Position numbers and translations under genes: made by a program
NCBI GenBank assembly: GCA_017744715.1
Contig: JAGIAT010000005.1
Span: forward strand, 186,001 to 250,000
From: Niabella sp.
GTDB taxonomy: Bacteria; Bacteroidota; Bacteroidia; Chitinophagales; Chitinophagaceae
Direction of reading: 5' to 3'
DNA length: 64,000 nucleotides
Notes under the pieces: generated by a model
The model's database searches: none
The model's input: the letters and a program-made list of their open reading frames with translations, nothing else
What the model was told of the DNA's origin: nothing
Shown: one piece after another, positions 8,893 to 18,829 of the stretch
Layout: every line of letters begins with the position of its first letter
Numbering within the stretch: the first letter of the stretch is position 1

Positions 8893-10923
8893 ATGCGTTT
8901 ACATACGTTTTACGGTATTGTTTTATTGTTTTTGGCGCCGGCAGCGGTTAAGGCACAGCAGCCGGTACCGGCTGAAGGAATACGGTATGTACCGCGGATC
9001 TACCAGCCCTTTGATATCGGGGCCGTAAAGCCCGCAGGCTGGTTGCTGGACCAGCTTAAAACAGTGGCCTCAAATTCGACCGGCCACCTGGATGAAACAC
9101 ATGATAAGATAAAGAAAGACAATGGATGGCTGGGAGGAAAAGGTGACGGGTGGGAAGAAACACCCTATTGGCTGGACGGTGCCGTTCCGGTGGCTTACCT
9201 GCTGAATGATCCGTTGCTGAAAGCAAAGGTGCTGAAGTACATTAACTGGACATTGGAACATCAGCGGCCTTCCGGATATTTTGGCCCGCTAACGGCATAC
9301 GAGCGGGAAACAGGAAAAACGATCACCATCGAAGACGCCGGTAAAGGTGAAGACTGGTGGCCTAAAATGGTTATGCTGAAAGTGATGCAGCAATATTACA
9401 GTGCTACTAAAGACAAAAGGGTACTGCCGTTTATGCTGCGTTATTTCCGCTACCAGGAAGCGGCGTTAAAAAAAGCGCCGCTTTCAAAGTGGACGGAGTG
9501 GGCGGTATCCCGCGGGTCTGAAAATATGCTGGTTGCGCAGTGGCTGTATGGAGTTACCAAAGAACCGTTCCTGTTGCAGTTGGCAGCGCTGATCCGGGAC
9601 CAGTCCCTGCCGTGGAGCTCCATGTTTGGCGGGCGCGATTGGGTAATGCATGCGGCGGCATTTCAGAATAACAAGGCCTGGATGACCCGCCATGGCGTAA
9701 ATGTAGGAATGGCCATTAAAGAACCGGCGCTCAATTATGAACGGACCGGTAATAAAAAATATATAGATATGCTGAACACCGGCTGGAAAGACATCATGCT
9801 GCTGCACGGATTGCCCAACGGGATCTTTTCAGCGGATGAAGACCTGCACGGCAACCTGCCTACACAGGGCACCGAGTTATGCGCCACTGTAGAAACGATG
9901 TTCTCTATGGAAGAAGCGCTTGCCATTACCGGCGATCTGAAGTTTGCGGATGCCTTGGAGCGGATGACCTTTAATGCTTTTCCGCCGCAAACCACCGCCG
10001 ACTTTAACAAAAAGCAGTATTTCCAGATCGCCAACCAGGTGGCCGTGGAGCGGGGGGTATATGATTTTTCATTGCCCTTCGACCGGCAGATGAATAATGT
10101 ATTTGGTGCCCGCAGCGGGTACAGCTGCTGCCTGGCAAATATGCACCAGGGCTGGCCTAAATTTGCCGGTAACCTCTGGCATAAAACCGCGCACAATGGA
10201 ATTGCTGCATTGATGTATGCACCCAGTGAACTAACCGCTACTGTAGGCGGCCAATCTGTAACGATTACCGAAAAGACCAGCTATCCGTTTAGTGATGAGA
10301 TCCTGTTTGAAGTAAAAACCGGGGCGGCCGTGTTATTCCCTTTTTTATTGCGGATCCCTTCCTGGTGCCAAAAGCCGGAGCTTTGGATCAACAGCCAGCA
10401 GCAACAGCCGGACGTACACCAGGGGCTGGTAACCCTGCACAGAACCTGGAAAACCGGTGATGTGGTGCGGCTTAAATTGCCGATGACCGTACAGGTGAGC
10501 AATTGGGGGCGAAACTCAAGAACCATCGAGCGTGGCCCACTGGTATATGCATTGAAATTGCAGGAAGAGGTGGCAACAGATACCGAGGCCGCCGAGGGGC
10601 TCTACGAAACAGTAACAACAAAAGATCCCTGGAACTATGGATTATTAAAAAAAAGCATTGCACAGCCTTCGGAATTTAAAGTAACACAACAACCATTGGG
10701 TAAGGATTTTAAATGGGTACAGGACATGGCGCCGGTTACCATCACGGTTACCGGTAAACAAATACCTGCCTGGCGTGCCGGTAAAGGGATGGTGGCCGAT
10801 CAGCCGGTGTCTGACAGGGAAGGTATTTATAAAGGAACGGTAGCTGCGGAAGAAGTACCGCTTACCCTGATCCCGTACGGGTTTACCCGCTTAAGGATTG
10901 TTGCATTTCCGGTGGTACCTTAA
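8893..10923 (+). CDS. GH127 beta-L-arabinofuranosidase (DUF1680 family)
   Basis: A 676-residue secreted (alpha/alpha)6-barrel enzyme that releases beta-L-arabinofuranose. In the characterised Bifidobacterium enzyme HypBA1 a zinc ion is held by one Glu and three Cys, one of which is the nucleophile. All four are present here: Glu328 and Cys330 in 'GTELCATVE', and Cys412-Cys413 in 'GYSCCLANMHQGWP'. The gene should therefore be active. The start is the ATG at 8893 with signal peptide 'FYGIVLLFLAPAAVKAQ'; the TTG at 8887 is less likely. Together with three GH43 enzymes it is the strongest evidence that this locus degrades an L-arabinose-rich polymer such as pectic arabinan or an arabinosylated glycoprotein. 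Confidence 0.93.
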   Translation: MRLHTFYGIVLLFLAPAAVKAQQPVPAEGIRYVPRIYQPFDIGAVKPAGWLLDQLKTVASNSTGHLDETHDKIKKDNGWLGGKGDGWEETPYWLDGAVPVAYLLNDPLLKAKVLKYINWTLEHQRPSGYFGPLTAYERETGKTITIEDAGKGEDWWPKMVMLKVMQQYYSATKDKRVLPFMLRYFRYQEAALKKAPLSKWTEWAVSRGSENMLVAQWLYGVTKEPFLLQLAALIRDQSLPWSSMFGGRDWVMHAAAFQNNKAWMTRHGVNVGMAIKEPALNYERTGNKKYIDMLNTGWKDIMLLHGLPNGIFSADEDLHGNLPTQGTELCATVETMFSMEEALAITGDLKFADALERMTFNAFPPQTTADFNKKQYFQIANQVAVERGVYDFSLPFDRQMNNVFGARSGYSCCLANMHQGWPKFAGNLWHKTAHNGIAALMYAPSELTATVGGQSVTITEKTSYPFSDEILFEVKTGAAVLFPFLLRIPSWCQKPELWINSQQQQPDVHQGLVTLHRTWKTGDVVRLKLPMTVQVSNWGRNSRTIERGPLVYALKLQEEVATDTEAAEGLYETVTTKDPWNYGLLKKSIAQPSEFKVTQQPLGKDFKWVQDMAPVTITVTGKQIPAWRAGKGMVADQPVSDREGIYKGTVAAEEVPLTLIPYGFTRLRIVAFPVVP

Positions 10924-10966
10924 GTAAAGGATCTGTAAATTTAAATATTCAAAAACAAAATTGAAA

Positions 10967-12166
10967 ATGATACACATGAATCAAACGCTTAAAATGGTAA
11001 CCTTTTCGCTGATGGCCGCAGGCATCCTTTCCTGCAAGAGCCCGGAAAATAAAGAAGGTGCGCAAGGTGGCGCCGACAGTACCGCGGTAGCTGGCGCCGA
11101 CAGCGCTTCGGCACTGAACCCGGCAAACTTTGAAACAACCATCGACGGGAAGAAAACCGGGTTGTATACCTTAAAGAACAACAATGGAATGCGCGTGGCC
11201 ATTACCAGTTACGGAGGCCGTATTGTAGGACTTTGGGTGCCCGACAAATCCGGGAAACCTACAGATGTGGTGATTGGGCTCAGCAGCGCCGAGGGCTATC
11301 AGAAAGCAACGGAAGCCTACCTGGGCGCTACCATCGGCCGCTATGGCAACCGTATTGCACATGCACGTTTTAAGCTGGATGGCCAGGAGTATACGCTGGC
11401 GGCCAACAACGGGCCCAACAACCTGCATGGCGGAAAGAAAGGATTCCAGTACGTGGTATGGGACGCCGTTCAGCCCAATGACACTACACTGGAGTTAAGC
11501 TACACCAGCCCCGATATGGAGGAAGGATTTCCGGGTGAGTTGAAGGTGAAAGTGACGTATAGCGTTACTTCAGACAATGCGATCAAAATGGATTATAGCG
11601 CTCAAACCAATAAGAATACCGTTGTGAACCTGACCAATCATGCGTACTTTAACCTCAACGGAGAGGGCAGTGGTGATATCCTGAAGCACACCGCCCAGAT
11701 CTATGCGGATAAATATACACCGGTAGACTCAACGCTGATCCCTACCGGCAAGCTGGAACCTGTAGCCGGTACACCTTTTGATTTTACAAAGCCGGAAGCC
11801 ATTGGCGCCCGCATCGGAGCCGATAATGTACAGCTGAAATATGGCAGGGGCTATGATCATAACTATGTGCTGAACGGTACCAGGGGTGCCTATGGCCTAA
11901 CCCACGCGGCTACCTTCACCGGCGATCAATCGGGTGTGGTAATGGATATCTATACCCAGGAGCCGGGCCTGCAATTTTACAGCGGAAACTTTAATGAAGG
12001 CAAGAATACGTTAAAGTCCGGCGCAAAAGATATACACCGCGGTGCCTTTTGTGCAGAGACCCAGCACTTTCCCGATTCTCCGAACCAGCCGGCATTTCCG
12101 AGTGTTGTGTTAAAGCCGGGAGCAACCTATCATACGGTTTCCTATTATAAATTTTCAGTAAAGTAA
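10967..12166 (+). CDS. Aldose 1-epimerase (galactose mutarotase), lipoprotein
   Basis: Interconverts alpha and beta anomers of free sugars. Family motifs are 'NNLHGGKKGF', 'NLTNHAYFNLNG' (catalytic His) and 'CAETQHFPDSPNQP' (catalytic Glu region). A lipoprotein signal ends at 'AAGILSCKS', so the enzyme acts in the periplasm or at the surface, followed by a flexible Gly/Ala/Asp/Ser linker. The start is taken as the ATG at 10967; the ATG at 10976 is equally possible, and the TTG at 10961 is unlikely. As the last gene of the arabinose locus it probably speeds anomer exchange of sugars released by the GH43 and GH127 enzymes, some of which give beta-L-arabinose. A terminator follows. Confidence 0.93.
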   Translation: MIHMNQTLKMVTFSLMAAGILSCKSPENKEGAQGGADSTAVAGADSASALNPANFETTIDGKKTGLYTLKNNNGMRVAITSYGGRIVGLWVPDKSGKPTDVVIGLSSAEGYQKATEAYLGATIGRYGNRIAHARFKLDGQEYTLAANNGPNNLHGGKKGFQYVVWDAVQPNDTTLELSYTSPDMEEGFPGELKVKVTYSVTSDNAIKMDYSAQTNKNTVVNLTNHAYFNLNGEGSGDILKHTAQIYADKYTPVDSTLIPTGKLEPVAGTPFDFTKPEAIGARIGADNVQLKYGRGYDHNYVLNGTRGAYGLTHAATFTGDQSGVVMDIYTQEPGLQFYSGNFNEGKNTLKSGAKDIHRGAFCAETQHFPDSPNQPAFPSVVLKPGATYHTVSYYKFSVK

Positions 12167-12200
12167 TAAGCCTGCAGCTGTTCGTATAAAAGGCATTCAG

Positions 12201-12231
12201 GGCCGTCTCATTTGGGACGGCCTTTTTATTT
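12201..12231 (+). terminator. Intrinsic terminator of the arabinose locus
   Basis: GGCCGTC at 12201-12207 pairs with GACGGCC at 12216-12222 around an 8-base loop, followed directly by TTTTTATTT. It stands 34 bases after the epimerase stop codon and separates the two large + strand loci. Confidence 0.88.
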
Positions 12232-12670
12232 AAACTGAATGCCGTTGGGTTAAAAGTAGCAGAACCCTGTATGAACATTAAAGCACGTTGTAAGCATTGG
12301 ATCTAATGACCATTTATTGCAGGAGTATGTTTGAAGAACGGTAAACAGGTGGGCATCGTTCGGATAGAACGGGCAGATCAGATCGGGTTCGCCCGCAAAC
12401 GTTTTCGCTGCCAAACGGGTTTCGGAAATATTGCGAATGGTTTTTATTGCTTACGGAATTTTCAATCTGTTTTTTATAAGGAAAGCAACCAAAATATTAT
12501 GAAACAGCGCCGGCAGCAAAACTACTGTTTGCCTTTTTTACTTAAGTTTTAATCAGTTAATCTATTTTTTTATAGAAGATTTATGGCCAAATGAGTTTAT
12601 TTTACTTTAACATTAAGGATTTATTAATTGTATTTTAACAAAAAAATTATTATAAAAAACTTTAAATAAG
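12232..12670. other. Non-coding gap upstream of the second locus
   Basis: I see no convincing gene in these 440 bases. A 73-codon frame at 12331-12552 has no recognisable domain or ribosome binding site. The stretch from about 12540 is very A+T rich, as is common before Bacteroidota promoters. No regulator gene (ECF sigma, hybrid two-component or SusR-like) sits beside the operon. Confidence 0.6.
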
Positions 12671-12703
12671 TTTTGCTGAATACATTTTAGTCTTATATAT
12701 TTG
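12671..12703 (+). promoter_or_regulatory. Promoter of the 12-gene SusCD operon
   Basis: TTTTG at 12671-12675 is followed after exactly 20 bases by TATATTTG at 12696-12703. This matches the Bacteroidota primary-sigma consensus TTTG-N19..21-TAnnTTTG. Transcription should start near 12710, about 300 bases before the first gene. Confidence 0.7.
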
Positions 12704-13010
12704 AAATCTGTTAAATGAAGTAAACATTTTTAAATGTATTTGAAACGACTCGGAGGGATGTTTGTGAGGCTTAACAGAACGAATTGGGAATATTGACGAA
12801 CGCTTACTTGTGTATTTTTTCTCGCTCCTGAGGGGCATTTATTGGAGGTAAATAAAACGTTGGTTTATAAATGCGAAGGCATTTATAACAACTGGACGGG
12901 CTTTGTATTGACTTTTCGAAACAAATGCTTTTTAACAAAGCCGGAATCCCAGCGATGTAAGCATGAATATAATAAAATAGATTTCTTTCTGAATTGATTA
13001 ACTGTTTAGT
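12704..13010 (+). promoter_or_regulatory. Long structured 5' leader of the SusCD operon
   Basis: The region between the promoter and the first start codon holds two stem-loops. The first is a perfect 10-bp stem, TTATAAATGC at 12865-12874 with its inverse at 12879-12888 and a GAAG loop. The second pairs GGCTTTGT at 12899-12906 with ACAAAGCC at 12935-12942. Neither is followed by a T-run, so they are not simple terminators. A role in mRNA stability or in post-transcriptional control is an inference. Confidence 0.5.
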
Positions 13011-15989
13011 ATGCAATTGAAAAAGCTGTTTATACACTGCGGAAGGCGATGGATTGTTTTTTTGCTGCTGGGAATAACGTTAAATGGAATGGCCCAGGTA
13101 GATACACTTTCCGATGCCGAGAAGCAGGACTCTTTATTGAAGGTAGCTGCCGCTCAGCAGTTCAACCAGGAATTAAAGCGTTCCAATCACCCGGGGCTAA
13201 GCGACTCATCCTCCCTGTTAACATTGATAAACCTGGCAGGAGTAAAAAAAACGCCCTTTATCAGTGTACAGCAATATCTGAAAGGAAATGCAGCTGGGCT
13301 TCATGTTAGTGAAGAAAGTGGTGAGCCGGGTGCCGAGCAGTTTATGTATATCCGCGGATTGAATATGCCGGTATTTAATAAACAGGATCTGATTGCACAG
13401 CAACCGGCCATTTTTGTAAATGGAGTACCGTTGGTACAGGAGAATGCATTAACCTACAATATCCAGCGTTATGATTTTAACCGCATTGGTTCCGGTACCA
13501 ATATTCTTTCTACCATCGATGTAAATAATATCGAGAAGATAGAGGTGCTGAAAAGCCCTTCCGATCTGGCTGTGTTAGGGCCCATCGCCTCCAATGGTGC
13601 CATTTGGATCACCACTAAAAGTGCACAATCGGGATTTCGAAAAATTAATGTGGATTCCTATTTCGGAGTGTTGAGCAGGCCTTCGGTATACACCGTTAAC
13701 GGCCAGTACGAAGCGGATTTCAGAAACCGCTATTATAATAAATATGCTACCCTGGATCAGATTCAGAATAAGCCGCTGTATGTGGCCAATACGCTGGACC
13801 CCAATTTTTACGGGGCCTCCAACTGGGGAGATGTTTATTACAAGTCGAAACCCGTGCACTATTTAGGTTTGGGACTACTGGGAGGGATGGACCGGGCTAA
13901 TTTTATGTTCAATATCAGCAAGACCAAGAGTCAGAACTTTGATGCTACTTCGCTCAATCGCTACAATATTGTTTTTGGCATTAATATGTTGCCGGCCAAA
14001 TGGCTGACTATATCCGGTAACGTAAACGCAACGCGTATGGACCGGGACCGGAACCATAGTTTGCGCGATCGTTTTGCAGAAACAAGGTTTGTACCGGACC
14101 TGGCAAATCCGCTGGCGCCCAATGTGAATGCGTATAATAACTTTTTGAAAAAATATACCGGGGCGGTTGATAAGAATATTAATAACTCCTTTTTCGGGTC
14201 TTTTGGTGTGCGCGCCAAGTTTGGTGAGCTGGAGCTGAATACAAAACTCGCTGCAGACTATGAAGAGTCCCTGCGGGATGTATTCTATCCCAAAGCGCTG
14301 ATGGATAATAATAACTTCGGATCGGTATATACCGGGTTCAATCAACGCTTCTCCGTTCTTAATAATATTAAGTACGCGCTGTCTTTTAATAATAATGCAC
14401 AAAAAATTCGGCTGGAAGCGGGGCAAAGCTATATTTCTGATTTTATTAAATATGATTATGTGGTGGCGTATAATACGCCCAACGATTTTATTAAAATAAA
14501 GGAAACGTATCTTTCGGGCTTTTTTTATAACAACCGTAATGATATTTTCGGTTATCCGTTTACCGATAAAACCAAAACCAATATTTCATCATTGTATGGC
14601 CGTATCGGCTATTCGTTCAAAAGCTTACTGGATCTGGATTTTGTAGGCCGTTATGACGGGGCTTCCAGTTTCTCCGAATACGCCCGCTGGTTGTTTACTC
14701 CGGTGGCCAGTGCAAGGTTCAACCTGCATGAGCTTGTAAAAGCAGACCCGATCAGCATGCTGGTGTTGAAGGCTTCCTGGGGACAGTTTGGCAACCTGCT
14801 TGCAGACGACCGTTATAAGATCGGGCCGCAGTATCGGGTAGATCTGGGGTATGGTGACGAGCCTACGCTTGGAAGCTATGCGGGCCTGGCCGGTATTTCG
14901 CAGCCGTATACCTATGGATGGGTGAATGAATATTATAACTGGCCCTATGCGGTTCGTACCAACATCGGAACAGAAATCGGTTTGTTCAAAAACCGGTATA
15001 TGATCGGCATCGACTATTACAACAACAAAAGTAAAAACCTGATTGCACCCACCAATGTAGCCGCCGAAAACGGATTTTCCTATAAATACGTGCAGGGAAT
15101 GGAGGTACAGAACAGCGGATTGAACCTCACATTTAACGCGGGGGTGGTAACCGGTCAAAAGGATTTTGGCTGGAACCTCTATGGCAACTTTAGCTGGAAC
15201 AAAAACAAATTACTGAAACTTCCTTACGGGTTAACATCCCTCATATATGGCAACAGGAAACTGGAAATAGGAAAACCGGTAGACGCCTTTTGGGTGTATG
15301 AGAACAAAGGTATTTTTAATACGGCAGCCGATATTCCCAGGGGACGGCTGAATACGGACGGAACCTACGACCCTCTTACGTTTAGCGGGATGATTAACTT
15401 TTCGCCGGGGGATGCAAACTGGGCAGATAATAACCAGGATGGAACCATCGATGACAAGGATAAGGTGTTAAAGGGCAATGCGCTTCCTGTTTATACAGGC
15501 GGCCTGGGATCCAATCTGCGCTATAAACGCTTTAGCCTGGATTTTCAATTTTATGTGGCACTGGGTCAGAAACTGTTGAACCGGTCTACGGCCAATAAGC
15601 TGGATTTTGTGAATACGGAAAACTCAAAAGATATCAGTTATGTAAAGGAAATTACGTTCTGGCAGAAGACATTTGATTACAACGATTATCCCTTGTACAA
15701 TCCCTGGAGCAGTACTATTCCATACCGGATCGACCAGGATCTGTTTCTGGAAAATGCCGGATATGTGAAACTGAGAACACTGTCATTGGGGTATGATCTT
15801 TCCAATGTTTCTTATCTGGCAAAATCAAAATTTAATAAGGCATTGCTTTATGTAACAGCTTCCAACCTCTTTACGATTTCCTCTTTTTCCGGAGGCGATC
15901 CCGAGCAGGTGGATTATATGGGATACTATGATGGAAGAAGTCTGCCCATTCCCAAATCCTTTATAATCGGAATAAAACTGGACTTTTAA
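13011..15989 (+). CDS. SusC-like TonB-dependent receptor lacking the usual N-terminal regulatory domain
   Basis: Outer membrane importer of 992 residues. After the signal peptide (ends 'LNGMAQ') comes a short, poorly conserved stretch. The plug then begins directly with 'ISVQQYLKGNAAGLHV', 'MYIRGLNMP', 'PAIFVNGVPLV' and 'IEKIEVLKSPSDLAVLG'. The carboxypeptidase-regulatory-like domain and the 'DVVVVGYG' segment of ordinary SusC proteins are missing, whereas the second SusC in this operon has both. The barrel ends with 'GIKLDF'. A SusD partner follows 19 bases downstream. The missing domain is where many SusC proteins engage signalling or assembly partners, so this copy may be a pure transporter. 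Confidence 0.93.
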   Translation: MQLKKLFIHCGRRWIVFLLLGITLNGMAQVDTLSDAEKQDSLLKVAAAQQFNQELKRSNHPGLSDSSSLLTLINLAGVKKTPFISVQQYLKGNAAGLHVSEESGEPGAEQFMYIRGLNMPVFNKQDLIAQQPAIFVNGVPLVQENALTYNIQRYDFNRIGSGTNILSTIDVNNIEKIEVLKSPSDLAVLGPIASNGAIWITTKSAQSGFRKINVDSYFGVLSRPSVYTVNGQYEADFRNRYYNKYATLDQIQNKPLYVANTLDPNFYGASNWGDVYYKSKPVHYLGLGLLGGMDRANFMFNISKTKSQNFDATSLNRYNIVFGINMLPAKWLTISGNVNATRMDRDRNHSLRDRFAETRFVPDLANPLAPNVNAYNNFLKKYTGAVDKNINNSFFGSFGVRAKFGELELNTKLAADYEESLRDVFYPKALMDNNNFGSVYTGFNQRFSVLNNIKYALSFNNNAQKIRLEAGQSYISDFIKYDYVVAYNTPNDFIKIKETYLSGFFYNNRNDIFGYPFTDKTKTNISSLYGRIGYSFKSLLDLDFVGRYDGASSFSEYARWLFTPVASARFNLHELVKADPISMLVLKASWGQFGNLLADDRYKIGPQYRVDLGYGDEPTLGSYAGLAGISQPYTYGWVNEYYNWPYAVRTNIGTEIGLFKNRYMIGIDYYNNKSKNLIAPTNVAAENGFSYKYVQGMEVQNSGLNLTFNAGVVTGQKDFGWNLYGNFSWNKNKLLKLPYGLTSLIYGNRKLEIGKPVDAFWVYENKGIFNTAADIPRGRLNTDGTYDPLTFSGMINFSPGDANWADNNQDGTIDDKDKVLKGNALPVYTGGLGSNLRYKRFSLDFQFYVALGQKLLNRSTANKLDFVNTENSKDISYVKEITFWQKTFDYNDYPLYNPWSSTIPYRIDQDLFLENAGYVKLRTLSLGYDLSNVSYLAKSKFNKALLYVTASNLFTISSFSGGDPEQVDYMGYYDGRSLPIPKSFIIGIKLDF

Positions 15990-16008
15990 ATAAAAAGATT
16001 TTTGAGCT

Positions 16009-17625
16009 ATGAATAGTAAATATCTTAAACAAACGATCCTTTTGTTGTTCGGGTTGGTGTTGCTGACAACCTTCGGTTGCAATAAGAAGCTGGATACCGC
16101 AGTAGCTTCGGCCGAAGCCTCCGTAAATATGTGGCAATCGTATGATGATGCCCGAAACGGTCTGGTAGCAATTTATGGCCTTTCCCGGGCAGCCTTGGCC
16201 GATAACAATGGTCACTGGTTATATGGCGATCTGCGCAAAGGCGATTTTGTGGCTACTTCCAGCGGAAACTACCTGGACGCGATTATCAAGAATGAGTTGA
16301 ATAAGGGTTTTCCGCAGATCAAGAAGCTGACCAACTGGCGCCGTTTTTATGCGGCCATCGATGCCTGCAATACATTTATTGAAAATGCACAACGATGTAA
16401 GGCAGACCTGCGCTATTCTGATTTGAACTGTACCGTAGATATTGCGCAGGCTCATATGTTGCGTTCCTTCCTGTATTTCTATATGGTACGGATCTGGGGC
16501 GATGTGCCGTTGATTACAAAAGCTACCAAAAACGGGGAAACGATCCAGGTAGCACGTTCGCCACAGGACCAGGTAATGGATTATTGCATTCGTGAGCTGC
16601 GGCAGTATAAAGATAGTTTGCCTACCGAGTATGGAGGTGATGATAAGTCTAAATTGAACTATGACGGCAACTACTACGGCCAGGCCTGGAGCAATTGGGG
16701 AAATGCATTCTGGGGCTATTATCAATGTTTGGGCCTGTTGGCGCAGATGTATGCCTGGACCGGAGATTATGCCGCAGTGCTTACGACAACAACCGAGATC
16801 TTCAACAACGCGGCGGCTGCCCGTACGGGGTTGATCAGCTATACCAATTCGAGGGGATATCTGGCGGGCCGGAACAGTATATTTTATAGTAACGGGATCA
16901 AAGGAAATCTTTGTTATCAGATGATCTCGTTCCCCTATAATATGAGTAACCGCGAATCGGGGCCCAGTGGGGTAGGGCATATTGAATCATTAACACTGGC
17001 AAGTCCCTATATGGTACGCGCCAAGCCGGATATCTATGTGCCAAGGGATACCATTGCCCGGTGGTTTCATTATTTTGGAGATGTAAGACATCCCTATCAG
17101 TCGGAATTCGGGAACTATGAGGAAATTTATTTTTCCAATTATTTCGGCAATATCCCTGTATTTACAAAGTTTAAAAATATTGAAACAGGCTCCAGCAATT
17201 TCCCCATCTTCGGTTCCTGCATCCCTATCTTCCGTTGGGAAGACAACTTACTGCTAATGGCAGAAGCCAACTATGCACTGGGCGATATGCGGGCGGCATT
17301 TGACCGCTTAAACGATGTGCGCGAACCGCGCAACTCACCCGGATTTTTTTATGGAAGGATCAGTGCCGTTCGTCCCGGGTTTACACTGCAGCCAACGGAA
17401 GCCAGTATGGAAGGGGGCATCCTGTATAATATCTTCCGTGAACGCAGGGTAGAGCTTGCGGGTGAAGGCAGCTGGTGGTACGACCAGGTTCGCTATAACC
17501 GGCTGGCGCGCAACAATGCTGAATTTAATAAACTATTGGATGAGGGAGGTATTTATTGGCCGATTGACCAGGATATCATTGATAAAAATCCCCTGATTGA
17601 ACAAAACTCTTATTGGAAACGATAA
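16009..17625 (+). CDS. SusD/RagB-family lipoprotein
   Basis: Substrate-binding partner of the SusC just upstream, 538 residues, with lipid on the Cys of 'LLTTFGCNKKLD'. Typical SusD segments are 'AQAHMLRSFLYFYMVRIWGDVPLI' (given here by its core 'MLRSFLYFYMVRIWGDVP'), 'WEDNLLLMAEANYALGD' and the C-terminal 'FRERRVELAGEGSWWYDQVR'. The stop overlaps the start of the next gene by one base (TAATG), suggesting that the SusD and the fasciclin protein are translated together. The ligand is unknown. Confidence 0.94.
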   Translation: MNSKYLKQTILLLFGLVLLTTFGCNKKLDTAVASAEASVNMWQSYDDARNGLVAIYGLSRAALADNNGHWLYGDLRKGDFVATSSGNYLDAIIKNELNKGFPQIKKLTNWRRFYAAIDACNTFIENAQRCKADLRYSDLNCTVDIAQAHMLRSFLYFYMVRIWGDVPLITKATKNGETIQVARSPQDQVMDYCIRELRQYKDSLPTEYGGDDKSKLNYDGNYYGQAWSNWGNAFWGYYQCLGLLAQMYAWTGDYAAVLTTTTEIFNNAAAARTGLISYTNSRGYLAGRNSIFYSNGIKGNLCYQMISFPYNMSNRESGPSGVGHIESLTLASPYMVRAKPDIYVPRDTIARWFHYFGDVRHPYQSEFGNYEEIYFSNYFGNIPVFTKFKNIETGSSNFPIFGSCIPIFRWEDNLLLMAEANYALGDMRAAFDRLNDVREPRNSPGFFYGRISAVRPGFTLQPTEASMEGGILYNIFRERRVELAGEGSWWYDQVRYNRLARNNAEFNKLLDEGGIYWPIDQDIIDKNPLIEQNSYWKR

Positions 17626-18812
17626 TGCAACGCAAAATGAAAAAGCAAATTATCTTCAGCTCATTGATGCTGTCCATGCTGTTCCTGCTGCTTTCCGGTT
17701 GTCATAAAGGCGGAAGCCCTTATTATAAAGCTGAAATAAGCGAAACCGTAAAATATGACGGAACGGTACTGCAGTATCTTGAAAGCCAGAAAGGGCTCTA
17801 TGATTCCATGGCGCTGGTTATTAAACGCTATCCTCATTTTAAGCAATTATTATCGTCTCCGGGCTCTATGACGATTTTTGCCATACCCAATGCGGCTTTC
17901 CAAACCGCCGTTAAAAGCTTTAACCTGGAAAGGGCCAAGCTGGATAGCGTTCCCCTGTATTTCTCTCCATATGATATGACGCGTTCTGATTCGGGAATGT
18001 TTGATTATTTGGGCCTGGAAAAGCTGATCGCCCGCTATATTTTCAATAAGAAATATACGTATGAAGACCTGGCACAATCTTCCACTGGTTTCCCTACCGA
18101 ATCGATTCTGGGCTATCAGATGAACCTGAAAGCTATTCAGCAAAACGCGGTGGGGGCTGTGAAGGATGGCCCTAAAGTAATTGAGCTCAGCGACATGAAC
18201 AATTCCCGCTTTAATCGTTTTTGGAAATCGGCGCTTACCAGTACGATCGGGGCGGTACAAACGGATAACGCACTGGTGCATGTGCTCTCCCAAAACCATG
18301 AATTTGGCTTTGCCAGCTTCGCCGATAAATTACTGGCACCAGCCTGGGACCGTACAGGCTGGACACCTATTGCCTGGCATTCGCAATACCTGGGTACCTG
18401 GGGTGGCACGGTGGCGCATGCGCTGGATAATGACGGATCCACCCGCTGGCATACCCTTCAAACAAATCCTCCGCCATTGCCATTGTATTTTACAGTGGAT
18501 ATGAAAAAGAACCTACTGATCGGAGGAGTGACCATCCAGGTGCGTACGGACGGTGGGCACGATGGGTCTCCTGTAGATTTTACGGTGCAGTTTGCAAAGG
18601 AAGGCGCCGATCTGAAAGATTCTTCGGTATGGTCTTCCTATCGCTTTGCTTATCCACCGGATGGTTCAACCATCAAGCTGCCCCATAAATTTGAAATTAA
18701 TCCAAAAGTGGAGGCCCGGTATTTCCGTTTTATAGTGAACCAGGTCTTCTCCGGCCGCTTATATACAGACCGGCCTTATTCGAACCTGGATGAAATCTGG
18801 ATGCTTTATTAA
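17625..18812 (+). CDS. Fasciclin-like plus discoidin (F5/8 type C) surface lipoprotein
   Basis: A 395-residue lipoprotein (lipid on the Cys of 'LLLSGCHKGG'). Residues about 35-230 resemble a fasciclin/FAS1 domain, with 'MTIFAIPNAAF' for the usual 'TVFAPTNAAF' and 'TDNALVHVLSQ' for the usual 'NGVIHVID'. Residues about 245-395 form a beta-sandwich of the coagulation factor 5/8 C type, with 'LDNDGSTRWHT', 'FTVDMKKNLLIGGVTIQVR' and 'ARYFRFIVNQV'. Both domains are adhesion or carbohydrate-binding folds without enzymatic activity. The ATG at 17625 overlaps the SusD stop; the ATG at 17637 is an alternative. Probably an accessory surface glycan-binding protein of the SusCD complex. Confidence 0.82.
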   Translation: MQRKMKKQIIFSSLMLSMLFLLLSGCHKGGSPYYKAEISETVKYDGTVLQYLESQKGLYDSMALVIKRYPHFKQLLSSPGSMTIFAIPNAAFQTAVKSFNLERAKLDSVPLYFSPYDMTRSDSGMFDYLGLEKLIARYIFNKKYTYEDLAQSSTGFPTESILGYQMNLKAIQQNAVGAVKDGPKVIELSDMNNSRFNRFWKSALTSTIGAVQTDNALVHVLSQNHEFGFASFADKLLAPAWDRTGWTPIAWHSQYLGTWGGTVAHALDNDGSTRWHTLQTNPPPLPLYFTVDMKKNLLIGGVTIQVRTDGGHDGSPVDFTVQFAKEGADLKDSSVWSSYRFAYPPDGSTIKLPHKFEINPKVEARYFRFIVNQVFSGRLYTDRPYSNLDEIWMLY

Positions 18813-18829
18813 TTTATTTAGATATTTTA

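Noticed and set aside
12331..12552. A 73-codon frame in the gap before the SusCD operon
   Set aside because: No domain, signal peptide, ribosome binding site or promoter; composition like the non-coding surroundings.
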